12,143 bases of DNA, taken from contig CAMPJM010000072.1 in NCBI GenBank assembly GCA_946886805.1, positions 1-12,143 on the forward strand, read 5' to 3'. Below are positions 1 through 6,771 of this stretch, one piece after another. The position numbers and the translations under genes are program-made. Source of the DNA: an uncultured Flammeovirgaceae bacterium (GTDB lineage Bacteria; Bacteroidota; Bacteroidia; Cytophagales; Cyclobacteriaceae). The notes under the pieces are model-generated. The model did no database searches, was not told where the DNA came from, and saw nothing but the letters and a program-made list of their open reading frames with translations. Position 1 is the first letter of the stretch. Every line of letters begins with the position of its first letter.

Positions 1-99
1 GTTCATATGTTCATACATATAAATATTTGTAAGGCCGCTTCTTTAATTTGGGAACGGCATTGTTAATGCTAATAGGTATTCAATAAATGTTCTACTAAT
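1..99. other. Gene-free leader upstream of the susC-like gene, with two dyads
   Basis: No coding region is apparent here. Two short structures are visible. The first is an operator-like dyad at 5-20, with arms ATATG and CATAT around a 6-nt spacer; it overlaps a short direct repeat of GTTCATA at 1-7 and 9-15. The second is an imperfect hairpin at 34-58, where GCCG and TTC (separated by a bulged C) pair with GAA and CGGC around a 10-nt AT-rich loop. The hairpin could be the end of an upstream transcript or a 5'-UTR structure of the susC mRNA. I found no full match to the Bacteroidota promoter pattern (TTTG, about 19-21 nt, TAnnTTTG), so the promoter may lie before position 1. The significance of both dyads is uncertain. 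Confidence 0.3.
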
Positions 100-3000
100 A
101 TGAAAAGAAATTTTTACCAAAAAGGATTGATCGTCCTGCTTTTACTAGTATTCTACAACCAGAATATAAGGGCGGATAGCGAGACGTTTTTTAACTCGGA
201 GATCTCACAGGAAAGATCAGTATCAGGAAATGTAAAATCCATTGACGGAGAAGAATTACCGGGCGTAAATGTATTGATAAAAGGAACATCGACAGGAACT
301 GTAACGGATATAAACGGTGATTTCCGCCTTTCTGTACCTGACGAAAACGCGGTTTTAGTATTCTCTTATGTAGGTTTTGTCTCTGAAGAAGTTACCATAG
401 GCAATCGATCTACTGTAGATATGGTTCTTGTACCCACTATTGAATCTTTATCCGAGGTGGTGGTTATCGGATATGGTACTGTTAAAAAGTCAGATTTGAC
501 CGGAGCAGTTTCTTCGGTCAAATCTGAAGAATTAAAAGCTGTACCCGTAACTTCTTTTGACCAGGCTTTACAGGGAAGGGCAGCAGGTGTGCAGGTAATA
601 CAGTCTACTGGTGCTCCGGGGGGAGAAACCAATATACGGATAAGGGGAACGAGCTCGGTCAATGCAAGCAGTGAGCCATTATACGTAATTGATGGCATGT
701 TAATTAACAGCAATGGTGGTGAAATGTCCATCGGAGGCAGGGGGCCACGTATTGGAGCTCTTTCAACAATTAATCCGAATGATATTGCATCCATAGAAGT
801 TTTAAAAGATGCCTCTGCAACAGCAATTTACGGCTCAAGGGGCGCAAATGGAGTTATTTTAATTACCACCAAAAGAGGTAAGTCCGGAGAGGGGACAATC
901 ACTTTTGAAAGCTACTATGGTTTACAGGAAGCGGCTAATAAGCTAGATCTTTTAAATGCTGAACAGTTTGCTCAGCTGAGAAACGAGGCAAATATTAATG
1001 CCGGGAGAAATCCTGTGTATGTAAACCCTTCAACTTTGGGCGAGGGTACTGACTGGCAGGAAGAATTGTTAAGGGTAGCACCCATTGCCAATTATCAGCT
1101 TTCTTTTTCAGGCGGAAGTGAAAAAACAAGATATGCCCTTTCCGGAGGATATTTTACACAGGACGGGATAGTAATAGGCTCTGATTTTGACCGGTATTCC
1201 TTCCGAATAAATTTAGATACAGACATTAGTGATAAACTAAGCGTAGGTACAAGCTTTTCCTACAACAGGATGTCATCAAATGGCGTATTGACGGGACCAG
1301 GACAAATAGTTCCCGGAGTCATCACTGGTGCGATGCAATTCGACCCGATCGCCACCGTATATGATCCAAACGAAGAATTGGGCTATACTTATGAGCATTT
1401 CTTAAAAACTGGTATTGCCAACCCTGTCGCGGAAGCAAAAGAGTATGAAGCGAATACCACTACTTCCAGAGTCTTAGGAAATGTCTTTGCCCAGTATGAG
1501 ATTTTAGAAGGATTGGAACTTAGGACCAGTGTAGGGATCGATGGACTGAATTCAAAGTCAAATACCTTCGGCCCCGAAGGTCTTAAGAGAACTGAGAATA
1601 GCTTTGGTGAGGCGAGCATAAGCACACTTCAGGCTATGACATGGTTAAATACCAATACGCTGACTTATGATAAAGTGATTGGAGAAAGCAGTACTATTAA
1701 CGCAATGGTAGGGTTTGAAATCCAGAAATTTAGAAATGAATCATTAAGTACTCTGGTTTTCGATTTTCCGGATCCTCGTACAGGTTGGCACAATATTGGG
1801 GCTGGTCAGAATCCTCAGCCTCCCGGAAATGGAGAATCTGAATGGAGCCTACTCTCTTACCTCGGGAGGATAAACTATTCTCTTTTAGACAAATATTTAT
1901 TTACGATATCCGGTAGAATTGATGGATCTTCCAAATTTGCAAAAGGAAATAAGTATGGGTTTTTCCCTTCCGGTGCTTTTGCATGGAGGGTTTCGGATGA
2001 ATCCTTTATGGAAGACGTAAATTTTATTTATAATCTGAAATTAAGGGCAAGCTATGGGCTAACAGGTAATCAGTCCATTGGTCCATACGGCTCCCTGGCA
2101 TTAATCACCCCCTTTGGAGAAGGCGTTTTTAATAATGGAAGTGGTCCGGCCGAAGTGATTTACGGGCGGGAACCACTGTCGTACCCTAATGAAGACCTGC
2201 GCTGGGAATCGACTAAGCAGGCTAACCTGGGCATTGACGTCTCCGTCCTGGAAGGCAGAATAAGCTTAACAGCAGAGGTTTATCATAAAAAAACTTCAGA
2301 TCTGTTACTGATTACCCCAATTCCTTTAACTACAGGTTTTCAGAACACACTGTTAAATATAGGGAATGTGGAAAATAAGGGGATAGACTTTGAGTTTAAT
2401 TCCATAAATACAAAGGGAAAGGTGGCATGGAATACGTCACTCAACTTTTCTGTAAATCGAAATAAGATTACGAACCTTGCGAGTGATGAGGATATTAACC
2501 TGGGCTTTGGAGGAAATGTTTTGAGAGAAGGAGAGCCAATAGGAACATTCTATGGGTATGTGTTTGATGGCATTTATCAAACAGAGCAGGAAACAGAGTC
2601 AAGTCCTGTAATAGCGGGGCAAAATCCTTCTGCAGGCGATAGAAGGTATAAAGATATCAGCGGTCCTGATGGTACACCCGATGGAATTATAAATGATCAG
2701 GATAGAACGATCATCGGATCGGCCCAACCTGACTTTACCTGGGGGTTCAGCAATGACATTACTTTTAAGAACTTTTCACTTAATATTTTTTTCCAGGGCT
2801 CTCAGGGAAACGATATGGTAAATATGAACCTGCTCAATCTTGAAAATGTAAATGGTCAGCAGAATGTGCTGGAAGAAGCATGGTTAAACCGCTGGACTCC
2901 TGAAAATCCCAGCAATGAATATGCCCGTGCATTAGCTACTTCTAGTGACAATGTCTTTTCTTCGAGATTTGTTGAGGATGCTTCCTATTTAAGGCTCAAA

Positions 3001-3225
3001 AGTCTGATGCTTAGCTATAACCTGCCTGCGTCGGTATTGGAAAGGATAAAAGTGAAGAATTTGAAAATTTACATCAGCGGAACCAATCTTTGGACACTTA
3101 CCGATTATAGTGGATATGATCCTGAAGGAAATGCATATGGAGCTTCCACCAATATTGTAGGGGTTGATGATGGTAATTATCCCCAGACAAAAACCTATCT
3201 GGTCGGAATTAATATTGGATTATAA
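100..3225 (+). CDS. SusC/RagA-family TonB-dependent outer-membrane receptor
   Basis: This is an outer-membrane channel that imports glycan fragments using energy from TonB-ExbBD, with the SusD-like lipoprotein encoded next door as its lid. The 1041 residues are a normal family length. In order they show a signal peptide (about 1-25), a carboxypeptidase-regulatory-like beta-sandwich (about 41-112, with GVNVLIKGTSTGTVTDINGDF), a TonB-box-like stretch (about 118-130, SEVVVIGYGT), and a plug (about 130-260). The plug carries the SusC signatures PLYVIDG and IEVLKDASATAIYGSRGANG. The rest is a large beta-barrel ending in hydrophobic/aromatic strands (LVGINIGL at the C-terminus). There is no N-terminal STN domain, so sigma/anti-sigma transenvelope signalling is not expected. 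It is first in a same-strand run and lies 47 nt before the susD-like gene. Its glycan cannot be read from sequence. Two stem-loops lie inside the coding region at 449-527. Confidence 0.97.
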   Translation: MKRNFYQKGLIVLLLLVFYNQNIRADSETFFNSEISQERSVSGNVKSIDGEELPGVNVLIKGTSTGTVTDINGDFRLSVPDENAVLVFSYVGFVSEEVTIGNRSTVDMVLVPTIESLSEVVVIGYGTVKKSDLTGAVSSVKSEELKAVPVTSFDQALQGRAAGVQVIQSTGAPGGETNIRIRGTSSVNASSEPLYVIDGMLINSNGGEMSIGGRGPRIGALSTINPNDIASIEVLKDASATAIYGSRGANGVILITTKRGKSGEGTITFESYYGLQEAANKLDLLNAEQFAQLRNEANINAGRNPVYVNPSTLGEGTDWQEELLRVAPIANYQLSFSGGSEKTRYALSGGYFTQDGIVIGSDFDRYSFRINLDTDISDKLSVGTSFSYNRMSSNGVLTGPGQIVPGVITGAMQFDPIATVYDPNEELGYTYEHFLKTGIANPVAEAKEYEANTTTSRVLGNVFAQYEILEGLELRTSVGIDGLNSKSNTFGPEGLKRTENSFGEASISTLQAMTWLNTNTLTYDKVIGESSTINAMVGFEIQKFRNESLSTLVFDFPDPRTGWHNIGAGQNPQPPGNGESEWSLLSYLGRINYSLLDKYLFTISGRIDGSSKFAKGNKYGFFPSGAFAWRVSDESFMEDVNFIYNLKLRASYGLTGNQSIGPYGSLALITPFGEGVFNNGSGPAEVIYGREPLSYPNEDLRWESTKQANLGIDVSVLEGRISLTAEVYHKKTSDLLLITPIPLTTGFQNTLLNIGNVENKGIDFEFNSINTKGKVAWNTSLNFSVNRNKITNLASDEDINLGFGGNVLREGEPIGTFYGYVFDGIYQTEQETESSPVIAGQNPSAGDRRYKDISGPDGTPDGIINDQDRTIIGSAQPDFTWGFSNDITFKNFSLNIFFQGSQGNDMVNMNLLNLENVNGQQNVLEEAWLNRWTPENPSNEYARALATSSDNVFSSRFVEDASYLRLKSLMLSYNLPASVLERIKVKNLKIYISGTNLWTLTDYSGYDPEGNAYGASTNIVGVDDGNYPQTKTYLVGINIGL
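449..473 (+). other. Intragenic stem-loop in the susC-like gene, proximal copy
   Basis: TATCCGA (449-455) and TCGGATA (467-473) are perfect 7-bp inverted arms around an 11-nt GT-rich loop. They lie in the codons for the TonB-box segment of the receptor. A 7-bp match alone is expected by chance several times in a window of this size. It is listed because it sits 16 nt upstream of a much stronger stem-loop. Confidence 0.35.
490..527 (+). other. Long perfect inverted repeat (stem-loop) inside the susC-like gene
   Basis: TCAGATTTGACCG (490-502) is the exact reverse complement of 515-527. Inside it, 503-505 (GAG) pairs with 512-514 (CTT) with one G-U, giving a 16-bp stem closed by a 6-nt loop (506-511, CAGTTT). 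It encodes the residues around SDLTGAVSSVKSEE, where the TonB box runs into the plug. A perfect 13-bp inverted repeat with such a short spacer is not expected by chance in 12 kb. It is too short-looped to be an invertible segment, so an mRNA structure is the more natural reading. Protein conservation plus chance codon choice remains possible. Confidence 0.6.
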
Positions 3226-3237
3226 TGTATAGTAATC

Positions 3238-3251
3238 GTCATGATGATGAC
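3238..3251 (+). other. Small dyad in the susC-susD intergenic gap
   Basis: GTCAT (3238-3242) and ATGAC (3247-3251) form a 5-bp stem with loop GATG, in the 47-nt gap between the receptor and its SusD partner. It has no T-run after it, so it is not an intrinsic terminator. It could mark an RNA-processing or stability site that sets the SusC:SusD ratio, or it could be chance. Confidence 0.2.
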
Positions 3252-3272
3252 AATTAAAAACAAATTCAAAAG

Positions 3273-4772
3273 ATGAAAAAAATACTAAATTATACCAGAC
3301 ACACTACCCTGTTCCTGTTTTTGGTTATTTCAATAGTTTCATGCAGCGATTTTCTAGAAGAAAATCCTCAAAATAATGTATCCCAGAATAATTATTATCT
3401 AACGGAGCAGGATGCCGTTTCAGCAGTAAATGCTATTTATGCTTATCTGGGAAGTTATAACCTCGACGGGTTCGGACCTTTTCCGGGAAATACATCTGGG
3501 GTTTACCATAGCACTTTTTGGGTGACTATTGGTTTGGCGTCAGATAACTTGATGAATAATCAATTAGGGGCAATCCAAAACGATCAATTAGCCACATTTT
3601 CTTACAATGCAGAGAATGCTAATTTTCTGGAGATCTGGAGAATTCACTATAAAGTCATTTACCTTGCAAATATTGCTATAGAAAGGATTCCTGGTATTGA
3701 AATGGAAGAAAGTTTGAAGAGCAGGCTTGTGAATGAGGCTAAATTTTTAAGAGGTCTCATGTATTTTAATCTGGTAAGGATGTTTGGCGAAATACCCCTT
3801 ATAATCTCAGAAAGTGCTCCTCTCCAACCAGAGGTGGCGCAGGTTGCTGCTATTTATGACCAGATTATCGCTGATCTGATAGCTGCTGAAGCTTTGCCTC
3901 AGGATGGGAGCATCCCAGAAGGCAGAGCCACAAGTGGGGCTGCGAAAGCCTTGCTTTCCAAGGTCTATCTCACTGTAGAGGACTATCAGAATGCGGCCGA
4001 CAAAGCATCGGAAGTTATTGAGTCCGGAACCTATGAACTTTGGGACGATTTTGAGGATGTATTCAAACTTTCAAGCCGTGGCGGAAAAGAGGCCATTTTC
4101 TCTGTCGGATTTGGCGATGCTGAAGGTGCTATCTCGTTTTGGGAGGTAGGGCAGTTTAATGTTCGCTTGTTACCTGTTGAACTTTCAAATGAGCGAAGCG
4201 AAGTGAGTAATACGCAAGGGTGGCAAATAGCTACGCAGGATCTTTATAGTTCCTTTTCAGCAAGTGATGAAAGAAGAAATGTGACCTTTATGACTGAATT
4301 TTTAAATGATGGGGGAGATGTAGTAACGTTGGATAATATCTATATTAAAAAATATTGGGACGAAGCAGCTGATCCCACTGCCGGTGGTTCCGTCAATGAC
4401 TTCCCGGTTATAAGATATGCGGATGTCCTTTTAATTTATTCTGAAGCCTTGGCGGAACTTGACAATTTTGGGGATGCCAACGACTACCTGAATATGGTGA
4501 GAAACAGGGCAGGATTAGAGGATGTGAATATTACAAATCGGGATGCTTTCAAAGAGGCCATACTTGAAGAAAGAAGGAAAGAGTTTGTAGCAGAAGGAAA
4601 AAGATGGTTTGAATTGGTAAGAATGAAGAAGCTGGATGAAAAGGTGCACGCCGCCAAAGACGATGAATATGAGGCAGCAATTCCTTCGCTCGGACCGAAT
4701 TATTATGTGTTTCCTATACCACAACAAGAAAGAGATGTGAATCCCAACTTGCCGCAAAACACAGGTTTTTAA
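3273..4772 (+). CDS. SusD/RagB-family glycan-binding outer-membrane lipoprotein
   Basis: This is a surface lipoprotein that forms the lid over the SusC-type channel and helps capture the glycan. The 499 residues are typical. A lipoprotein signal peptide ends at Cys24 (lipobox IVSC) and is followed by acidic residues (SDFLEE), which resembles a Bacteroidota lipoprotein surface-export signal. The body is the alpha-helical TPR-like RagB/SusD fold. The C-terminal signatures are clear: ERRKEFVAEGKRWFELVR at 433-450, and a PIPQ...NPNLPQN ending at 481-499. It follows the susC-like gene after 47 nt and precedes the accessory lipoprotein by 35 nt, so one transcript for all three is likely. Ligand specificity cannot be inferred. 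Confidence 0.96.
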   Translation: MKKILNYTRHTTLFLFLVISIVSCSDFLEENPQNNVSQNNYYLTEQDAVSAVNAIYAYLGSYNLDGFGPFPGNTSGVYHSTFWVTIGLASDNLMNNQLGAIQNDQLATFSYNAENANFLEIWRIHYKVIYLANIAIERIPGIEMEESLKSRLVNEAKFLRGLMYFNLVRMFGEIPLIISESAPLQPEVAQVAAIYDQIIADLIAAEALPQDGSIPEGRATSGAAKALLSKVYLTVEDYQNAADKASEVIESGTYELWDDFEDVFKLSSRGGKEAIFSVGFGDAEGAISFWEVGQFNVRLLPVELSNERSEVSNTQGWQIATQDLYSSFSASDERRNVTFMTEFLNDGGDVVTLDNIYIKKYWDEAADPTAGGSVNDFPVIRYADVLLIYSEALAELDNFGDANDYLNMVRNRAGLEDVNITNRDAFKEAILEERRKEFVAEGKRWFELVRMKKLDEKVHAAKDDEYEAAIPSLGPNYYVFPIPQQERDVNPNLPQNTGF

Positions 4773-4807
4773 TAAAGATAAATAGTGTAACATTAATACA
4801 TAAAAAT

Positions 4808-5653
4808 ATGAAATTATTTAATGCATACTTAAGATGCTGTTTCCTTATGACGGTGGTACTTGCTTTTGCAAGTTGCGAACCTGACGAGCAAGGACCGGAA
4901 GACTACTATGACAACGATAGTTTTGTCGTGGAACTTTCTGCTGAGAAAACCATAGGACACGGGCAATATAGCGCAAAGTTAGAATCCGGTGATCTGATCA
5001 ATGTTGAAGTGAATATAGAATCAGAGGTGGCGTTAGCCACACTGGAAATTACCAAAACTGTTAACCTGGAGGTGGATCCAACCTATGGACAAAATGGGGC
5101 CAGGGTTGTGGACATTTCAAGCGGCACGTCTGAATATGAGTTTTCTTACACGGCTGATACAACCGATGTCGATCAACTGGTAGGTTTTACTTTTGAAGCA
5201 ACCAATGTTTCCGGCGAGGTGGAAGTAAGTGATCTGAATCTGATTGTTACCTTATCCCCAAGAGATAACCTGCCGAGGAGACGGTGGTTGCTCACTTCTA
5301 TTTTACATGTCAATGAAGGCAATCAGGAGGTAATCAAAGAGTGTGAGAAAGATAATTCTCTATTGCTTAATTCAGACAGTACTATGGTATTCGACTACGG
5401 TACCGATACAGGATCAGCGGGCTGTGATTTTGATGGATTTAATGTCTATACCAAATGGTACCTTTCGGAAGATGAAAAAACCTTTACTTGGGAATATTAC
5501 GGGATTTTTAGTCCGGCGACAACAGTGGTCGAATCATTTGAAGTGACAACCCTAACTACTGAGGTTCTCGCCTATGAACAAACGGTAGATTTAACTGTAT
5601 TGGGTCTGGGCATTGAGACTTTCCTTTATACCTATGAGGCCACCCCGAGATAG
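4808..5653 (+). CDS. PUL-associated lipoprotein with N-terminal beta-domain and lipocalin-like C-terminal domain
   Basis: This is a 281-residue lipoprotein with a signal peptide ending at Cys23 (lipobox FASC). The segment after the cysteine is strongly acidic (EPDEQGPEDYYDND), consistent with display on the outer surface. Residues about 38-150 look like an all-beta, Ig-like domain with alternating hydrophobic strands. Residues about 155-281 resemble the lipocalin-like domains common in Bacteroidota: RRRWLLTSI at the start, then Cys179 and Cys206, which could form a disulfide, and KWYLSEDEKTFTWEYYG. Its place directly after susD matches that of SusE/SusF-type surface glycan-binding proteins, so a binding or accessory role is likely, but no catalytic motif or known specificity is visible. 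The start ATG at 4808 is preceded by an AT-rich stretch (CATAAAAAT) much like that of the minus-strand hydrolase. Confidence 0.85.
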   Translation: MKLFNAYLRCCFLMTVVLAFASCEPDEQGPEDYYDNDSFVVELSAEKTIGHGQYSAKLESGDLINVEVNIESEVALATLEITKTVNLEVDPTYGQNGARVVDISSGTSEYEFSYTADTTDVDQLVGFTFEATNVSGEVEVSDLNLIVTLSPRDNLPRRRWLLTSILHVNEGNQEVIKECEKDNSLLLNSDSTMVFDYGTDTGSAGCDFDGFNVYTKWYLSEDEKTFTWEYYGIFSPATTVVESFEVTTLTTEVLAYEQTVDLTVLGLGIETFLYTYEATPR

Positions 5654-5656
5654 ACT

Positions 5657-5684
5657 GGCAAAGAAAACCGGAACCTTGCCTTTT
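5657..5684 (+). terminator. Possible weak terminator or attenuator between import and catabolic genes
   Basis: GGCAA (5657-5661) pairs with TTGCC (5676-5680) around a 14-nt loop and is followed at once by TTTT (5681-5684). It lies in the 50-nt gap between the lipoprotein stop and the dehydratase start. The short stem and short U-run suggest at most partial termination, which could lower expression of the catabolic genes relative to the import genes. Confidence 0.3.
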
Positions 5685-5703
5685 AAAGTAGAATAAGAAG
5701 CGG

Positions 5704-6771
5704 ATGAAACTCGGATTAGGCTTATATAAGCAAATACTCACTGATCAAAACTTTCGCTTTGCAAAACAGGCGGGTGCTACACATGTTGTCGCGCAACTGG
5801 TGGATTATATAAAGGGGGATGATCCCTCACTTACCAAGAATTATCTGAAAGGGTGGGGTATTACACAAAACCAACATAAGCTTTGGACATACGAGGAACT
5901 AAAAGCGCTGAGAAAGCAAATTGAGTCTCATGGCTTAACCTTGGCAGCAATCGAAAATTTTGACCCTGCGCATTGGTATGATATTTTGCTGGACGGGCCT
6001 AAAAAGGAAGCTCAAATTGAAAATATTAAAACGATCATCCGAAATGTCGGAAAAGCTGGGATTCCTGTAATAGGTTATTACTTTAGCCTGGCGGGTGTAT
6101 GGGGATGGACCCATGGTTCTGTGGGTAGAGGAAATGCCAATTCGGTGGTATTTGATGCTGATAAAATAAATGTTGACGAACCTATACCGAATGGTATGGT
6201 TTGGAATATGACTTATGACCTTAATGCCGCTCCAGGAACAATTCAAAAGGTAAACAGGAAAGTGATGTGGTCCAGGATGAAGTACTTTCTGGATCATGTG
6301 CTTCCGGTTGCAGAGGAATCGGGAGTAAAGCTAGTGGCGCATCCAGACGATCCTCCTCTTCCCGATTTAAGAGGAACAGACCGGCTTTTCTATAACACCA
6401 GAGAGTACGAAAAGCTTTTAGCTCTTCACCCGAGTCCCTCCAATGGGTTTGAATTTTGTATGGGAACTATCCAGGAAATGAAGGGAAGTAATGTTTATGA
6501 ACTACTGGACAAGTATTCAAAAGAAGGAAAAATAGGCTACATTCATATGAGAAATGTCATTGGAAAAGTACCTTGTTACCGGGAAGCTTTTGTGGATGAA
6601 GGAGATATTAATATGGTAAAAGCGTTAAAAATCCTAAAAACGAACGAATATCAGGGAGTAATTATTCCTGATCACACTCCTGAAATGAGCTGTAGTGCGC
6701 CCTGGCATGCTGGAATGGCCTACGCATTAGGTTATATGAAAGGTGTTCTTCAGGCAATAGAAGCAGAATGA
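5704..6771 (+). CDS. UxuA-family TIM-barrel dehydratase (mannonate dehydratase-like)
   Basis: The UxuA family removes water from D-mannonate to give 2-keto-3-deoxy-D-gluconate, using a divalent metal (Mn) in a cytosolic TIM barrel. The 355 residues fit the family range, and there is no signal peptide. Family landmarks are QAGATHVV (22-29), NVGKAGIPVIGYYF (114-127), VKLVAHPDDPP (208-218), FCMGT (251-255), HMRNV (281-285) and IPDH (321-324). These supply the expected metal-ligand set His213, Cys252, His281 and Asp323, so the enzyme should be active. The C-terminal substrate-side segment after PDH (TPEMSCSAPWHAG) is unlike the usual mannonate dehydratase sequence, so the true substrate may be a related aldonate. 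The start ATG at 5704 is preceded by purine-rich AAGAAGCGG. The stop overlaps the next gene's start by 4 nt. UxaC and a long-chain UxuB are absent here, while sugar dehydrogenase-like and lactonase-like genes follow. Confidence 0.85.
   Translation: MKLGLGLYKQILTDQNFRFAKQAGATHVVAQLVDYIKGDDPSLTKNYLKGWGITQNQHKLWTYEELKALRKQIESHGLTLAAIENFDPAHWYDILLDGPKKEAQIENIKTIIRNVGKAGIPVIGYYFSLAGVWGWTHGSVGRGNANSVVFDADKINVDEPIPNGMVWNMTYDLNAAPGTIQKVNRKVMWSRMKYFLDHVLPVAEESGVKLVAHPDDPPLPDLRGTDRLFYNTREYEKLLALHPSPSNGFEFCMGTIQEMKGSNVYELLDKYSKEGKIGYIHMRNVIGKVPCYREAFVDEGDINMVKALKILKTNEYQGVIIPDHTPEMSCSAPWHAGMAYALGYMKGVLQAIEAE

Noticed and set aside
22..50. TTTG elements at 26-29 and 47-50 as a -33/-7 promoter
   Set aside because: Neither TTTG is preceded by TAnn in the right register, and the spacing does not match the Bacteroidota consensus.
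490..527. Phase-variable invertible DNA or recombination site in susC
   Set aside because: The arms are separated by only 6-12 nt, too short for an invertible segment. No recombinase gene is present and no second copy of the arms was noticed elsewhere in the window.
366..794. 142-codon open frame on the minus strand inside the susC-like gene
   Set aside because: It is antisense to a well-supported receptor and shows no recognisable protein character. The same applies to other minus-strand open frames within the susD, dehydratase and lactonase genes.
5704..6771. Xylose isomerase-like/sugar-phosphate isomerase TIM barrel
   Set aside because: The HPDDPP, FCMG, HMRN and PDH signatures in the right order are specific to the UxuA mannonate dehydratase family.
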